Origin: Lactobacillus johnsonii
GTDB taxonomy: Bacteria; Bacillota; Bacilli; Lactobacillales; Lactobacillaceae
Assembly (NCBI RefSeq): GCF_013487865.1
Contig: NZ_CP047409.1
Span: 1,054,001-1,118,000, forward strand
Reading direction: 5' to 3'
DNA length: 64,000 bases
Shown: one piece after another, positions 54,215 through 64,000 of the stretch
How the letters are laid out: every line of letters begins with the position of its first letter
Position numbering within the stretch: the stretch's first letter is position 1
Notes under the pieces: model-generated
Database searches by the model: none
Seen by the model: only the letters and a program-made list of their open reading frames with translations
What the model was told of the DNA's origin: nothing
Program-made: the position numbers and the translations under genes

Positions 54215-54748
54215 TTAATTGTGTTTTTTGTTTGTTGGATAACGTGGATATCGGGCAGCCACTTTTTTTAAGACAAGATTTTCCACTCTAAGTCTTTCTA
54301 ATTCAGCTTCCTGCTTAAGAATTTTTTCTTCATACTTTTGCTTTTCACTAAGTTCTAACTTTTTAGTTGTCTTCTTACTCTTTTTAGGCACTTTCCTAGG
54401 CCGACCTTTCTGTTTAGGCAGCAGCCCAGCGTATCCTTCTTCATTGAACTTTTTAGCCCAATTGTATACTTGAGAATCACTAATATTAAACTTAGCCGCT
54501 ACCTTTGAAACTCCAATAGAATGTGTTAAGTAGTAGCGTACCACATTTAGCCTAAAGTCAGAAGAATAAGTAGTTTTAGTATGTTTAACAGATAAGGCAG
54601 CTAAACCTTGACACTTAGCCTTATCAACCCACCTACGAATAAGAGTCCAATGAATATTATATTGTTTAGCTAAACCTTTTATTGAATCTTCATGATTTAA
54701 ATATTTGGAAACAATTTCAATTTTTAATTCAGTCGAATATTTGGTCAT
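54215..54748 (-). CDS. IS150-type transposase OrfA (DNA-binding)
   Basis: 177 residues with two helix-turn-helix units (SIKGLAKQYNIHWTLIRRW and GVSKVAAKFNISDSQVYNW), a basic linker (GRPRKVPKKSKKTTKK) and a coiled-coil end (ILKQEAELERLRVENLVLKK). The frame contains a TTAAAAAAAG run near 54268-54277, the place where -1 slippage would join it to OrfB. Start chosen at ATG 54748, with GAGG upstream; the ATG at 54763 overlaps that site. Confidence 0.9.
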   Translation of the reverse strand: MTKYSTELKIEIVSKYLNHEDSIKGLAKQYNIHWTLIRRWVDKAKCQGLAALSVKHTKTTYSSDFRLNVVRYYLTHSIGVSKVAAKFNISDSQVYNWAKKFNEEGYAGLLPKQKGRPRKVPKKSKKTTKKLELSEKQKYEEKILKQEAELERLRVENLVLKKVAARYPRYPTNKKHN

Positions 54749-54866
54749 AAAAAAATACCTCATAATTATTAGATTTTATGTCTAACAATTATGAGGCACT
54801 TCATTGCACTAGAGTTTTTAAGTAATATCATTTTATAACTTTACATAATTATTTTACTTTTAATTG

Positions 54867-55463
54867 CTATCTTATTTTAAATATCTTGCTCAATTCTTCT
54901 ACTCGCTGATCTTCTGGTTTAGCAATAAAAACATATTCTTCAGTGAGTTGTTTTCCATCTCGCAACAAGAACAACTTTTGTACTTGGTCATCCTCAATAT
55001 GGGTGGCTGTTTTTTCATTCATAATTAAGTAGCCAGATCCAGATTCAACCATTAAAATTGCTTCTCCTAAGGTTTCAACCGCAAGTAAATCACTATCAAC
55101 TTGAAGAACATCTTTTAAATAGTGGTATTCACTCTTTTCTTCCTCTACTCCTGCTACCATAATGCAAGGCAAATTCTTTAAATCACTCACTTCAACAGTT
55201 TGTTGATATTTATTAAAATTACCCGCTTGCACTAGGGCCACTAAAGCAACCTCATCAACCAGATAAGTAGCTAGTTGCTGATAGATAGTATGCCTTGAAT
55301 TAACTAAGACTGCATCTAACTTATTGTTTTGAATCTTAACTTCAATCTCATCATATGAAACAGGCTCTAAACTCACCTTTTCGTCTTTATGTAAAGTTTG
55401 CCATTTACCTGCTGCCTGTTCCAACTCATGTCTACCTAAATTTTTTAAATATCCAATCTTCAT
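54867..55463 (-). CDS. Stand-alone LysR-type ligand-binding domain
   Basis: 198 residues. The sequence MKIGYLKNLGRHELEQAAGK, VSYDEIEVKIQNNKLDAVLV, LPCIMVAGV and ETLGEAILMVESGSGYLIM follows the order of the periplasmic-binding-protein-like effector domain of LysR regulators, but there is no helix-turn-helix N-terminus and no signal peptide, so it is a cytoplasmic isolated domain. Start chosen at ATG 55463 with AGGTG upstream; earlier starts lie in the terminator hairpin of the preceding gene. Whether it is a decayed regulator or a working ligand-binding protein is unknown. Confidence 0.6.
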   Translation of the reverse strand: MKIGYLKNLGRHELEQAAGKWQTLHKDEKVSLEPVSYDEIEVKIQNNKLDAVLVNSRHTIYQQLATYLVDEVALVALVQAGNFNKYQQTVEVSDLKNLPCIMVAGVEEEKSEYHYLKDVLQVDSDLLAVETLGEAILMVESGSGYLIMNEKTATHIEDDQVQKLFLLRDGKQLTEEYVFIAKPEDQRVEELSKIFKIR

Positions 55464-55474
55464 TTTTTCACCTG

Positions 55475-55516
55475 TATACAAAATAAGACTTTGATCTTTC
55501 AACCAAAGTCTTATTT
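55475..55516 (-). terminator. Terminator between aldose epimerase and the LysR-like domain gene
   Basis: AATAAGACTTTG pairs with its complement and is followed by TTTTG; the next gene's ribosome binding site begins only about 8 nt later. Confidence 0.8.
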
Positions 55517-55523
55517 ATCTTAA

Positions 55524-56411
55524 TTACTTAGCTTTATCATGAAACGCAATTGTAAAACCATTCTCCCAAACTTCACTTGGAGCAAGATGATTCATGCCAC
55601 GTTTATGTTCTAGTTTACCATCACTGTCTAAAGTATCTGCAATGCCCCACCATGGTTCAATACAGATATAGTTGCCAGTCTTAGGATATTGTGACCACAA
55701 ACCCACAAATGGTGCATTTTCCATTTTGACATTAATGTGATAGTCACTCTTATCAGTTCTAATAGAAATCTTGTTAGGTTGCTTTAATTCAAAGACCCAG
55801 GCATCATCCTTAAATAATTCATCACTAATTTCAAAAATTGAATCAGTTGCGAGCAAAGAACGGTTTTCCCAGTCAAGGTATGGTGCCTTTAAAGGAATCT
55901 TCACATGGTCCATTGAAGGATCAAACTTAAAGTAGTAATCATTCTTATTCATCCCATTATCAGTTGGTAAATTAAAACCTGGGTGGCCACCAATACCAAA
56001 GATCATTTCTTTAGTATCAGTATTAGTTACTGTAAAGTGTTCTTCCAGCAAATTATTTATTAAACTGTAAGATACTCTCAGTTCAAAATCAAATGGATAC
56101 ATTTTTTTAGTATCTTCATTAGAAGTTAGAAGAAAAACAATGTGCTTATCATCTTGTTCTTCAACAGTAAATTGTGCATCCCGAGCAAAACCATGTTGTC
56201 CCATATGGTAAGTTTTACCATCATAAGTATATTGATCACCCTTTAAACGTCCAACTACTGGGAACAAAACTGGAGCATGCCGTCCCCAAATTTCGGGATC
56301 TGCCTGCCACATGTATTCTCGACCACTATTTACATCTTTAACACTTTGAATTTCAGCACCCTTATCAGAAAGTGTTACTGTTAAAAAATTATTCTTTAAT
56401 TGATAATCCAT
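55524..56411 (-). CDS. Aldose 1-epimerase family protein (LacX-like)
   Basis: 295 residues, galactose mutarotase fold. Family residues include GRHAPVLFPVVGRLKGDQYTY near residue 45, HMGQHGFARD, the histidine in FGIGGHPGFNLP, and the glutamate in YICIEPWWGIAD. It interconverts sugar anomers or acts on hexose phosphates; the exact sugar is not determined. 27 bp from hslU, so possibly cotranscribed. Confidence 0.9.
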   Translation of the reverse strand: MDYQLKNNFLTVTLSDKGAEIQSVKDVNSGREYMWQADPEIWGRHAPVLFPVVGRLKGDQYTYDGKTYHMGQHGFARDAQFTVEEQDDKHIVFLLTSNEDTKKMYPFDFELRVSYSLINNLLEEHFTVTNTDTKEMIFGIGGHPGFNLPTDNGMNKNDYYFKFDPSMDHVKIPLKAPYLDWENRSLLATDSIFEISDELFKDDAWVFELKQPNKISIRTDKSDYHINVKMENAPFVGLWSQYPKTGNYICIEPWWGIADTLDSDGKLEHKRGMNHLAPSEVWENGFTIAFHDKAK

Positions 56412-56438
56412 AATTTAACTTCTCTTTATCTACTAAAA

Positions 56439-57833
56439 TTACAAAATAAATTTTGTTAAGTCTTTATTAATAATTATATCACTCAATTTTTGATCAACAT
56501 ACTTCTGAGTAATAGTGATTTCACCCATATTCATGTCTGGGCCTTCGTAAAGAACATCTTCAAGTAATTTTTCTAAAATAGTTGCTAAACGACGTGCACC
56601 AATATTGTCAGTTCCCTGATTTACTTCAAAAGCTATTTGAGCAATTCGATCAATTGCTTCTTGAGTAAAGACTAATTTAATACCATCAGCCTTAAGAAGT
56701 GCAATATATTGCTTTAAAAGTGAGTTTTGTGGATCCTTTAAGATCTTAACAAAGTCTTCTTGAGTCAAGGCATTTAATTCAACACGAATTGGGAAACGTC
56801 CTTGCAATTCTGGAATTAAATCGCTTGGCTTACTTTCAGCAAAAGCACCCGCTGCAATGAAGAGAATGTGGTCAGTAGATACAGGACCATACTTAGTTGA
56901 AACTGTTGAACCTTCAACAATTGGTAAGATATCTCTTTGTACACCTTCACGAGAAACTTCACCAGAGGTCTTCTTGTTACCAGCAGTGATCTTGTCAATT
57001 TCGTCGATAAAGATAATACCATTTTGTTGAGTACGTTCAATTGCACGTTGGTAGAGAGAATCGTAGTTAATTAACTTCTTTGATTCTTCTTGAATTAAAA
57101 CTTCACGTGCATCTGATACTTTTAGTGTACGCTTAACAGTCTTCTTAGGCATTAAGTCGCCCATCAAACTTGACATGTCAATTCCCATTTGGCCCATCAT
57201 ATCGCCCATTGGGTTTACCTTTGGAGCTTGTTCTACTTCGATGGTAACTTCACGATTTTCAAGTAATCCCTTATTAAGTTGATCAGCTACGCTAAGACGT
57301 TCATTACGAATATCATCAGTTACTTCTTCATTATCTTGAGGTTGATTCATGTTGAAATTACCAGAAAGCATTTGCATCATTTGTTGCATCGAATTTTCAC
57401 GGTTTTCACGCTTAATTCCGGGCACAATTAACTTCACTAGACGATTATTAGCTTTCTTAGTAGCTTGCATTTTAACATGTTCAAATTGATCTTTTTCTTC
57501 CATTCGAACTGCTTCTTCAACTAAGTCACGAACCATTGATTCAACATCACGTCCAACGTAACCAACCTCAGTAAACTTAGTTGCTTCAACCTTTACAAAA
57601 GGTGCATCGACAATTTTAGCAAGTCGACGTGCAATTTCGGTCTTACCTACACCAGTAGGACCTGCCATTAACATGTTTTTTGGCGTAATATCTTGTTGCA
57701 TTTGTTTTGGTAGTTGCAATCTACGATAGCGATTATACAATGCAACAGCAACAGACTTTTTAGCTTCGTTTTGGCCAATAATATATTTATCAAGTAATTC
57801 TACAATTTGTTTTGGAGTTTTTTTTTCAGTCAA
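56439..57833 (-). CDS. hslU: ATPase subunit HslU (ClpY)
   Basis: 464-residue AAA+ unfoldase that feeds proteins to HslV. Walker [18 protein letters not shown], an inserted I domain rich in Met/Gln (about 130-240), Walker [13 protein letters not shown], sensor region [13 protein letters not shown]-terminal [14 protein letters not shown]. The start codon is TTG at 57833 with AGGTG upstream; there is no better ATG. Follows hslV with 10 bp between. Confidence 0.95.
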   Translation of the reverse strand: MTEKKTPKQIVELLDKYIIGQNEAKKSVAVALYNRYRRLQLPKQMQQDITPKNMLMAGPTGVGKTEIARRLAKIVDAPFVKVEATKFTEVGYVGRDVESMVRDLVEEAVRMEEKDQFEHVKMQATKKANNRLVKLIVPGIKRENRENSMQQMMQMLSGNFNMNQPQDNEEVTDDIRNERLSVADQLNKGLLENREVTIEVEQAPKVNPMGDMMGQMGIDMSSLMGDLMPKKTVKRTLKVSDAREVLIQEESKKLINYDSLYQRAIERTQQNGIIFIDEIDKITAGNKKTSGEVSREGVQRDILPIVEGSTVSTKYGPVSTDHILFIAAGAFAESKPSDLIPELQGRFPIRVELNALTQEDFVKILKDPQNSLLKQYIALLKADGIKLVFTQEAIDRIAQIAFEVNQGTDNIGARRLATILEKLLEDVLYEGPDMNMGEITITQKYVDQKLSDIIINKDLTKFIL

Positions 57834-57843
57834 AATATTTCAC

Positions 57844-58368
57844 CTAGATTTCATCAGTAGTAATGTGGTCATCTGTAAACACATCAATTCCGGAAGCAAT
57901 CTTAACAGCTTCTTTAGCAATTTCACTTGCGCTCATCCCATTACTGTGGCGAGTCATGGCAATTGCAGCTGCTTGGGCAAAGTTACCACCAGAACCAATA
58001 GCTACCACGTCTTCATCTGGTTCAAGTACTTCACCATTACCAGAAATTAATAGTAAATCTTTATCATTAAAAGCAATTACCATAGCTTGTAATTTAGCTA
58101 AAGTTGGATCTTTACGCCAGCTTTGAGCCATTTCAACGGCAGCTCTACGTAAGTCACCTGAATAAGTTTCAAGCTTTCCTTCAAGCATATCTTGCAAGCT
58201 AACTGCATCTGCAACACCGCCAGCAAAGCCGATTACTACTTGATCATGATAAATTCTTCTAATCTTTTTAGCAGTTGCCTTAGCAATAACTTTTTCACCT
58301 AAGGTAACTTGACCATCACCAGCTATGGCTGTTTTATTGTTATATCTAACAGAACAAATTGTTGTCAT
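57844..58368 (-). CDS. hslV: Protease subunit HslV (ClpQ)
   Basis: 174-residue proteasome-type peptidase. The start MTTICSVRYN yields an N-terminal threonine nucleophile (Thr2) after Met removal; GDGQVTLGEKVIAKATAKK, FAGGVADAV and GSGGNFAQAAA are the family segments. Partner gene hslU is directly downstream. Confidence 0.96.
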   Translation of the reverse strand: MTTICSVRYNNKTAIAGDGQVTLGEKVIAKATAKKIRRIYHDQVVIGFAGGVADAVSLQDMLEGKLETYSGDLRRAAVEMAQSWRKDPTLAKLQAMVIAFNDKDLLLISGNGEVLEPDEDVVAIGSGGNFAQAAAIAMTRHSNGMSASEIAKEAVKIASGIDVFTDDHITTDEI

Positions 58369-58372
58369 ATTA

Positions 58373-59296
58373 TTATGCCTCGTCTTTCTTATCTTTTCTT
58401 GGGAAAAATTTTTGATAATCTGCTTGTAAATGCTTCATTGTGACATGAGTATAAATTTGCGTCGTTGACAAAGATTCATGGCCCAAAAGCTCCTGCACAC
58501 TCCTTAGGTCGGCCCCATTATTGAGCATTTCGGTCGCAAAAGAGTGTCTAAGCATATGGGGATGAACCTTTCCACCAACTCCGGCTTTAATAAAAACTTG
58601 CTGCATAATGTATTCAATTCCCCGGCCTGTTAATTTTTGTCCTCGGTTATTTAAAAATACACAGCCTCGATCTTCATTTTTGCCTAATAGAGCAGGTCGA
58701 CTACTATCACAATACTCTTTTAAAGCATTGGCCGCATCTTTTCCAAAGGGAACATAGCGGTCTTTATTACCCTTCCCATGAACTAAGATAATCTTTAAAT
58801 CAAAATCAATCTGATCTAGCTTTAAAGATGCCATCTCACTTAAACGCATCCCAGTCGCATAAAAAAGTTCAAACATTGCACGATTTCTTACTACCAACTT
58901 TTCATGACCAGCAAGACTATCAAAGACTTGCCGCATTTCTTTTTCATAGAAAAATTGTGGTAATTTTTTTTCGCCTAATCTTAAACTAATTGTCTGCATT
59001 GGATCATTATCTAGCACTTCTCGCTTAACAAGAAAGCGATAAAAAGATCTTAAACTAGACATTTTACGCGCTTGAGTAGTTCTTGACCTATTTTGAGTCG
59101 CTAAGTTTTGTAAGAAAATTTCAACATCGCGACTTTTGACTTGATCCCAGCCGCTAAAGCCTCCATTTTCTTTAAAAAACTCCTTAGCTTCATTTAGGTC
59201 ATTTAAGTAAGAGTTTACAGTATTTTTACTATAATTACGTTCATAGTTCAAGTAATCTTGAAATTGTTTGATTAATTTATCATTTTCTTTAGACAT
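58373..59296 (-). CDS. xerC: Tyrosine recombinase XerC
   Basis: 307 residues. N-terminal core-binding domain; catalytic residues visible as the Arg in FYATGMRLSEM, Lys in VHGKGNKDRYVPF, HMLRHSFATEM, GHESLSTTQIYTHV (His and nucleophilic Tyr). Resolves chromosome dimers at dif. The position between trmFO and hslV is the standard one in Firmicutes and supports XerC over a phage integrase. Confidence 0.94.
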   Translation of the reverse strand: MSKENDKLIKQFQDYLNYERNYSKNTVNSYLNDLNEAKEFFKENGGFSGWDQVKSRDVEIFLQNLATQNRSRTTQARKMSSLRSFYRFLVKREVLDNDPMQTISLRLGEKKLPQFFYEKEMRQVFDSLAGHEKLVVRNRAMFELFYATGMRLSEMASLKLDQIDFDLKIILVHGKGNKDRYVPFGKDAANALKEYCDSSRPALLGKNEDRGCVFLNNRGQKLTGRGIEYIMQQVFIKAGVGGKVHPHMLRHSFATEMLNNGADLRSVQELLGHESLSTTQIYTHVTMKHLQADYQKFFPRKDKKDEA

Positions 59297-59298
59297 TA

Positions 59299-60615
59299 TT
59301 AATCAAGCTTCTTCTCTTCCTTAAAGGCTTCAAGATCTTTCAATGCTCGCTTTGAAATTTCTAAGTGTCGTTCTTGTTTGTTTCTTACCTTGTAATCTAA
59401 TTTTGGCAAGAGTGCATAGGAAGCATTCATTGGTTGGAAATGCTTTGCGCTAGTGGTTGTGATGTAGTTGGCCATAGAACCCAAGGCAGTTGACTTAGGA
59501 AAGACTAGCGTTTCTTCTCCTAAAGCTTCTCTAGCCGCATTAATTCCGGCAACTAACCCAGAACCGGCACTTTCAACATAACCTTCTACTCCAGTCATTT
59601 GTCCAGCAAAGAAGAGACCAGTTTGCTTTCTAGCTTCATAATTTGCATTCAAAACTTCAGGACTAGCAATATAGGTATTGCGGTGCATTTTACCATAGCG
59701 AACAAATTTTGCATTTTCAAGACCTGGAATCATTGAAAAGACTCTCTTTTGCTCACCATATTTTAGATGAGTTTGGAAACCAACAATGTTATACATTGTG
59801 CTAGCTGCATTATCTTGACGCAATTGCACAACTGCATAAGGAGTTTTTCCAGTCTTAGGATCTTCTAAACCAACTGGTTTAAGTGGGCCAAAGAGCATTG
59901 TTTTTTCTCCTCTTTTAGCCATTACTTCAATTGGCATACATCCCTCAAAGACATTCTTATCTTCAAAACCATGTAAAGTAGCTGTCTCCGCCCCAACTAA
60001 ATTTTTGTAGAAATTATAAAACTCCTCTTTAGTCATTGGACAATTCAAATATGCAGCTTCACCCTTGTCATAACGTGATTTTTTATAAACAATGTCACGA
60101 TTAATTGAGCTAGCTGCCACAATTGGAGCAGCTGCATCAAAGAAATGAAGTGAATCAGTACCGCAGAACTCCTTAATCTGTTCTGCTAGTGTATCTGAGG
60201 TTAATGGACCAGTCGCAATGATCGTGATACCATCTTTTGGAATTTCGGTGATTTCTTCCTCATGAACATGAACATTTGGCAAGTCTTTTAAAGTTTTAGT
60301 TACAACTGCACTAAACTTATCTCTATCAACGGCTAAGGCTCCACCAGCAGGTACTGCAGTTTCATCCGCTGCTTTCATAATTAAAGAATCCAGCTGCCGC
60401 ATTTCTTCTTTTAATAAACCAACAGCATTTGACAGTTGGTTAGATCTCATTGAGTTAGTACATACTAGTTCTGCAAAATTTGCAGTTTCATGAGCAGGCG
60501 TATTTTTCTTAGGTCGCATTTCATATAAATCTACTTCAATGCCACGCTTAGCTAATTGCCATGCAGCTTCACTCCCTGCAAGACCTCCGCCAATTACGGT
60601 TACATTCTTTACCAT
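59299..60615 (-). CDS. trmFO: tRNA (uracil-54-C5)-methyltransferase, folate-dependent
   Basis: 438-residue FAD/folate enzyme methylating U54 (T-loop) of tRNA. FAD-binding start [21 protein letters not shown]; family segments [21 protein letters not shown] and [20 protein letters not shown]. 2 bp from xerC. Confidence 0.95.
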   Translation of the reverse strand: MVKNVTVIGGGLAGSEAAWQLAKRGIEVDLYEMRPKKNTPAHETANFAELVCTNSMRSNQLSNAVGLLKEEMRQLDSLIMKAADETAVPAGGALAVDRDKFSAVVTKTLKDLPNVHVHEEEITEIPKDGITIIATGPLTSDTLAEQIKEFCGTDSLHFFDAAAPIVAASSINRDIVYKKSRYDKGEAAYLNCPMTKEEFYNFYKNLVGAETATLHGFEDKNVFEGCMPIEVMAKRGEKTMLFGPLKPVGLEDPKTGKTPYAVVQLRQDNAASTMYNIVGFQTHLKYGEQKRVFSMIPGLENAKFVRYGKMHRNTYIASPEVLNANYEARKQTGLFFAGQMTGVEGYVESAGSGLVAGINAAREALGEETLVFPKSTALGSMANYITTTSAKHFQPMNASYALLPKLDYKVRNKQERHLEISKRALKDLEAFKEEKKLD

Positions 60616-60649
60616 GCAATCTTTCCTTTCTGCTCGACTCTTTCAAGTC

Positions 60650-60697
60650 TATATAAAAATGATATCATTAAACCGCTTTCGTTTTAATGATATCATT
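60650..60697 (-). terminator. Terminator of topA
   Basis: AATGATATCATTAAA pairs with its complement and is followed leftward by TTTTTATAT. Confidence 0.8.
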
Positions 60698-60712
60698 GAT
60701 TTTTATTATAAT

Positions 60713-62794
60713 TTAATTTTCTTCTGGTTCTTCACGGTAATCACCATTTGGACAAAGGATTACTAATCCTTTCTTGTTCTTCTTTTGAACTAAGAAGTGA
60801 CCATCATTTGGACAATTTCGACCAATTGGTTGATCCCATGAAACAAAATCACAATCTGGATAGCGGGAACAGCCATAGAATTTACGGTTGCGTTTTGATT
60901 TCTTTTCAATAACTTCGCCCTTACCACACTTAGGACAAGTTACGCCAATCTTCTTAACGATTGGTTTAGTATTACGACAATCGGGAAAACGAGAGCAAGC
61001 ATAAAACTTACCGTAGCGTCCCATTTTAATAACCATTGGAGCTCCACAAATATCACAGTTAAAGCCCGCAGGTTCATCTTTAATTTGAACCTTTTCAATT
61101 TGTTGATCTGCTTTATCTAATTCTTTAGAAAATGGCTTGTAATACTCATCAACTACTTTAATCCAGTTCTTCTTCCCTACTTCAACCCCGTCTAGGTCAT
61201 TTTCAAGTTGAGCTGTAAAGTCGACATTAACAATGTCTGGGAAAAATTCTTCGATTAACTTATCTACGATTTCACCTAATTCTGTAGGTACAATTGATCT
61301 ACCTTCAAGTTTTACGTAGTAACGTTTTTGTATGGTATCAATTGTTGGGGCATAAGTTGATGGACGACCGACACCATTTTCTTCAAGAGCACGAACTAAA
61401 CTAGCTTCTGTATAACGTGCAGGTGGTTGAGTAAAGTGTTGACGATCATCAGTCTTCTTAAGCTTAACCTTATCGCCTTCATTTAACTCAGGAAGTTCAT
61501 TACTCTTTTCTTTTTGGTTATCGTATACCTTAGTAAATCCAGCAAACTTAAGTTTTGATCCTGTTGTTCTAAAAGTTACGTCATTTTGCTCAATATCAGC
61601 TCTAACTGTATCGTAAACAGCCGGAGTCATTTGACTAGCAATAAATCTTGACCAAATTAAAGTATATAGTCGATATTCTTCAGTGGTTAAATACTCTTTC
61701 ACAGAAGCTGGAGTTCTAAAAGCTGAAGTAGGACGAATTGCTTCGTGGGCATCTTGAGCATCTGCATCATTTTTAAAATGTTGTGGCTTAACTGCTGCGT
61801 AATTTTCACCGTATTCTTCATGAATAAATTTTGAAGCTTCATGCTTTGCAACATTGGCAATACGCTTTGAGTCAGTACGCATATAAGTGATCAAACCGAC
61901 AGATCCTTTACCAAGATTCACACCTTCATAAAGAGATTGAGCAATTCTCATTGTTCGATGAGTTCTGTAGCCTAAGCGCTTGTTTGCTTCTTGTTGCATA
62001 GTTGAAGTGGTAAAAGGAGCAGCCGGTTGACGTTTTCTTTCCTTTTTAACTACTTTTGTAACTTCAAAGTTTTTTCGCTTATCAATTCGCTTTAAAACAT
62101 CTTGAACTGCTTCGTTATTTGGCAATTCCTGTTTTTTGCCTTTAATGCCATAAAAAGCACCCTTAAACTTTTCTGAGCCCTTTTCAAAATCAGCATCAAT
62201 AGTCCAGTACTCTTCTGGCTTAAAGTTCTTGATTTCATTTTCACGATCAATTACTAACTTCAAGGCAATCGATTGAACACGTCCAGCTGACAAACCTTTC
62301 TTTACCTTTTGCCACAAAATCGGACTAATTGAATAACCAACCAAACGGTCTAGGACACGACGAGCTTGTTGAGCATCAACAATATCCATATCAATAGTTC
62401 TTGGATTCTTAAAGGCATTCTTAACAGCATCTTTAGTAATTTCGTTAAAAGCAACGCGGTTATGTTCTTTTGGATCTAGATTTAATGCATGAGCGACATG
62501 CCAAGCAATCGCTTCTCCTTCTCGATCCGGGTCGGAAGCAAGATAAACATATTTTGCTTTTTTAGCTTCACTCTTTAATTCTTTAATCGTATCGCCTTTT
62601 CCACGAATGGAAATATACTTTGGTTCATAGTCATGTTCTACATCCACTCCCATTTGAGACTTGGGTAAATCACGAATATGGCCTTTTGAAGCAATAACAT
62701 GATAATTTTTTCCTAAATATTTTTCAATTGTCTTAGCCTTATGAGGAGACTCGACAATAACTAAATTCTTTTTATTTTTTCGTTTAGTAGGCAT
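60713..62794 (-). CDS. topA: DNA topoisomerase I
   Basis: 693 residues. Relaxes negative supercoils. Toprim domain start [19 protein letters not shown], acidic [12 protein letters not shown], the active-site tyrosine in [16 protein letters not shown], the [10 protein letters not shown] strand, and three C-terminal cysteine-rich zinc modules (CDICGAPM...[15 protein letters not shown]...CSRYPDC and a degenerate CPNDGHF...CPNG). Lies between dprA and trmFO as in other lactobacilli. Confidence 0.96.
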   Translation of the reverse strand: MPTKRKNKKNLVIVESPHKAKTIEKYLGKNYHVIASKGHIRDLPKSQMGVDVEHDYEPKYISIRGKGDTIKELKSEAKKAKYVYLASDPDREGEAIAWHVAHALNLDPKEHNRVAFNEITKDAVKNAFKNPRTIDMDIVDAQQARRVLDRLVGYSISPILWQKVKKGLSAGRVQSIALKLVIDRENEIKNFKPEEYWTIDADFEKGSEKFKGAFYGIKGKKQELPNNEAVQDVLKRIDKRKNFEVTKVVKKERKRQPAAPFTTSTMQQEANKRLGYRTHRTMRIAQSLYEGVNLGKGSVGLITYMRTDSKRIANVAKHEASKFIHEEYGENYAAVKPQHFKNDADAQDAHEAIRPTSAFRTPASVKEYLTTEEYRLYTLIWSRFIASQMTPAVYDTVRADIEQNDVTFRTTGSKLKFAGFTKVYDNQKEKSNELPELNEGDKVKLKKTDDRQHFTQPPARYTEASLVRALEENGVGRPSTYAPTIDTIQKRYYVKLEGRSIVPTELGEIVDKLIEEFFPDIVNVDFTAQLENDLDGVEVGKKNWIKVVDEYYKPFSKELDKADQQIEKVQIKDEPAGFNCDICGAPMVIKMGRYGKFYACSRFPDCRNTKPIVKKIGVTCPKCGKGEVIEKKSKRNRKFYGCSRYPDCDFVSWDQPIGRNCPNDGHFLVQKKNKKGLVILCPNGDYREEPEEN

Positions 62795-62859
62795 AGAATG
62801 CCCCTTCCTTGCACAATTTCTACCAAATTCTAAAATACCAAAAATTTTACTCTTGTCAA

Positions 62860-63705
62860 CTAAAGCAAATTTTTAAAATCAGCATTAACCAGTGGATAAG
62901 CACCAGCGGCAATTAGCTCATTAGGGCCTTCTGACAAAGGACTTGAGACTGGTCCCGGAACTGCAAAAATATTGCGATTTTCTTCTAAAGCAATATTTGC
63001 AGTAATTAAGGAGCCCGATCTTTTTCTAGCTTCAGTCACAATAATATTTTTACTTAAGCCCGCAAGTATACGGTTCCTTTGCGGAAAGCGATGAGGTCTT
63101 GGCGGAGTATCAGGTAAATATTCACTGATCAATAGCCCGTTCGCCATAATTTCTTCCTGGAGCATTTTGTTTTCTTGCGGATAAAAATGGTTGAGTCCAT
63201 TTCCAATCACGGCAATTGTCTTACCGTGATTTTTTAATGTTTCTTGATGAGCAATTCCATCCACTCCGCGTGCTAAGCCACTAGCAATAACAAAATCTTG
63301 CTGTATCAGCTGGGGAATTAATTGTTTTAAGACAAAACGACTATAGTTTGTCGGCTGTCTTGCGCCAACTATAACTGTAATCTCCTTTTTAAGCAAGGAT
63401 AAGTCTCCTCTAGTAAAAAGAAGTGTTGGTGCATTATACATTTCACGGAGTGCATTTGGATAGATTGTATCAAAAATAGTGATAACATCACACTGTAATT
63501 CAATTCTTTCAATCCAAGAATTAAACTTATCATTTTTCATTGCAGCTAAAACAAGATTTTGGATATTTGATTTTAATGATAAACTCTCTATTTTGTCAAC
63601 TGTTACTTCTTCACCAGCAGTAAAATTCGCTACAATTTTTCCTATAGTAGTAATGCCAAGACCTTGCTGTAATTTTAACCTTAAACAAAATTCTTTCAAA
63701 TTCAT
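62860..63705 (-). CDS. dprA: DNA-processing protein DprA
   Basis: 281 residues, Rossmann-like DNA-binding fold: [76 protein letters not shown] and the [20 protein letters not shown] segment. Loads RecA onto incoming single strands in transformation. Lacks the extra C-terminal winged helix of some species. Translation start may be affected by the hairpin at 63713-63748. Confidence 0.94.
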   Translation of the reverse strand: MNLKEFCLRLKLQQGLGITTIGKIVANFTAGEEVTVDKIESLSLKSNIQNLVLAAMKNDKFNSWIERIELQCDVITIFDTIYPNALREMYNAPTLLFTRGDLSLLKKEITVIVGARQPTNYSRFVLKQLIPQLIQQDFVIASGLARGVDGIAHQETLKNHGKTIAVIGNGLNHFYPQENKMLQEEIMANGLLISEYLPDTPPRPHRFPQRNRILAGLSKNIIVTEARKRSGSLITANIALEENRNIFAVPGPVSSPLSEGPNELIAAGAYPLVNADFKNLL

Positions 63706-63712
63706 ATAAATA

Positions 63713-63748
63713 AAACCTCCACTATCATGTACGCAAAAGTGAAGGTTT
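63713..63748 (-). promoter_or_regulatory. Hairpin masking the dprA ribosome binding site
   Basis: AAACCTTCACT and AGTGGAGGTTT (11 bp with one G-U) pair across 14 nt; the right arm contains GGAGG, 9 nt before the dprA ATG. It could act as a weak terminator after rnhB or as a block to dprA translation. Confidence 0.5.
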
Positions 63749-63757
63749 ATTTTTTAA

Positions 63758-64000
63758 TTATTTTTCGTATTCACTAACTGGAGCAAAAGATCTCCGATGA
63801 ATCGGGGTTGGACCGTATTTTTTAAGAGCCTCCATGTGCTCACGGGTTCCGTAGCCTGCATTATGTTTAAAATCATATTCTGGATAGAGCTCACCATAAG
63901 CATCCATTAAGTTATCCCGAAACACTTTAGCTACAATACTAGCGGCAGCAATTGAGTTAGACTTAGCATCCCCATGAATTAATTTAACTTGGGGAATGTT
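63758..64000 (-). CDS. rnhB: Ribonuclease HII, 3' part (5' end beyond window)
   Basis: The frame is open from the right edge to TAA at 63758-63760, about 80 codons. The visible part includes [34 protein letters not shown] and the very conserved C-terminal [13 protein letters not shown]. Cleaves RNA of RNA-DNA hybrids. Directly upstream of dprA, the usual Lactobacillus order. Confidence 0.93.
   Translation of the reverse strand, partial: NIPQVKLIHGDAKSNSIAAASIVAKVFRDNLMDAYGELYPEYDFKHNAGYGTREHMEALKKYGPTPIHRRSFAPVSEYEK

Larger units (their letters stand above)
53310..54803 (-). mobile_element. IS150-type (IS3 family) insertion sequence
   Basis: 1494 bp, ends TGAAGTGCC / GGCACTTCA, with 26-bp terminal inverted repeats matching at 21 positions, and a 3-bp target duplication TTG on both sides (53307-53309, 54804-54806). 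It carries overlapping orfA and orfB in the leftward direction. The flanks AAAAACTCTAGT (53294-53305) and ACTAGAGTTTTT (54808-54819) are complementary: the insertion lies in the loop of a hairpin. Confidence 0.93.

Overview
The window is low-GC Firmicute DNA and almost certainly comes from a Lactobacillus of the acidophilus / gasseri-johnsonii group. The signs are a Cys2 bile salt hydrolase, the block rnhB-dprA-topA-trmFO-xerC-hslV-hslU, a sufCDSUB iron-sulfur operon, alsS-aldB acetoin genes, LPXTG-type adhesin debris, and IS1182, ISL3 and IS150-type insertion sequences. No rRNA, tRNA, CRISPR array or prophage block was recognised. The species assignment is inference.

Layout. 1-5.8 kb: a MarR regulator cut by the window edge, an Mg2+ P-type ATPase behind an M-box riboswitch, a cupin, thiol peroxidase and a YgiN-like monooxygenase. 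5.9-8.5 kb: a UvrA paralogue broken by one in-frame TGA inside its second Walker A motif. 8.6-11.25 kb: two paralogous AAA+ ATPases with C-terminal winged-helix-like domains, each directly preceded by its own array of 10-bp direct repeats; this is the best candidate for an undescribed system. An intact IS1182 element (11251-13083) abuts the second. 13.2-15.9 kb: bile salt hydrolase, a broken secreted protein and a methyltransferase. 15.9-22.8 kb: sufC-sufD-sufS-sufU-sufB-sufT-like-mntH, one leftward operon. 23.3-33.2 kb: a complete acetylase-type diaminopimelate/lysine pathway, with a leftward operon (lysA-dapH-dapL-dapA-dapB-aminotransferase-asd) behind a lysine riboswitch and the divergent pair aspartokinase-dapF. 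33.3-34.7 kb: a frameshifted ISL3 transposase.

34.7-42.8 kb: a BrnQ carrier behind a T-box whose specifier reads AUC (Ile), a DUF4097 protein, a zinc alcohol dehydrogenase, a PepSY protein with a two-component system, a NUDIX hydrolase and a HAD hydrolase. 42.9-50.7 kb is an accessory, decaying stretch: a 38-aa membrane peptide gene, an aldo/keto reductase missing its catalytic core, a TMEM175-like channel, a shattered LPXTG adhesin, a LytTR-DUF3021 pair with 21-bp-spaced direct repeats, alsS-aldB, a PNPOx-like gene with an in-frame TGA, and remnants of an ABC-F ATPase and a LysR regulator. 50.7-54.8 kb: YeiH-type transporter, two membrane proteins, a second 36-aa peptide homologous to the first, and an IS150-type element inserted in the loop of a transcription terminator. 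54.9-64 kb: a stand-alone LysR-type effector domain, an aldose epimerase and the conserved housekeeping block, ending in a partial rnhB.

Several genes differ from an intact reading frame by a single substitution or indel, so this is either a genome with many recent pseudogenes or an assembly with residual base errors. Three leader RNAs (M-box, L-box, T-box) tie expression of transport and biosynthesis genes to Mg2+, lysine and uncharged tRNA-Ile.
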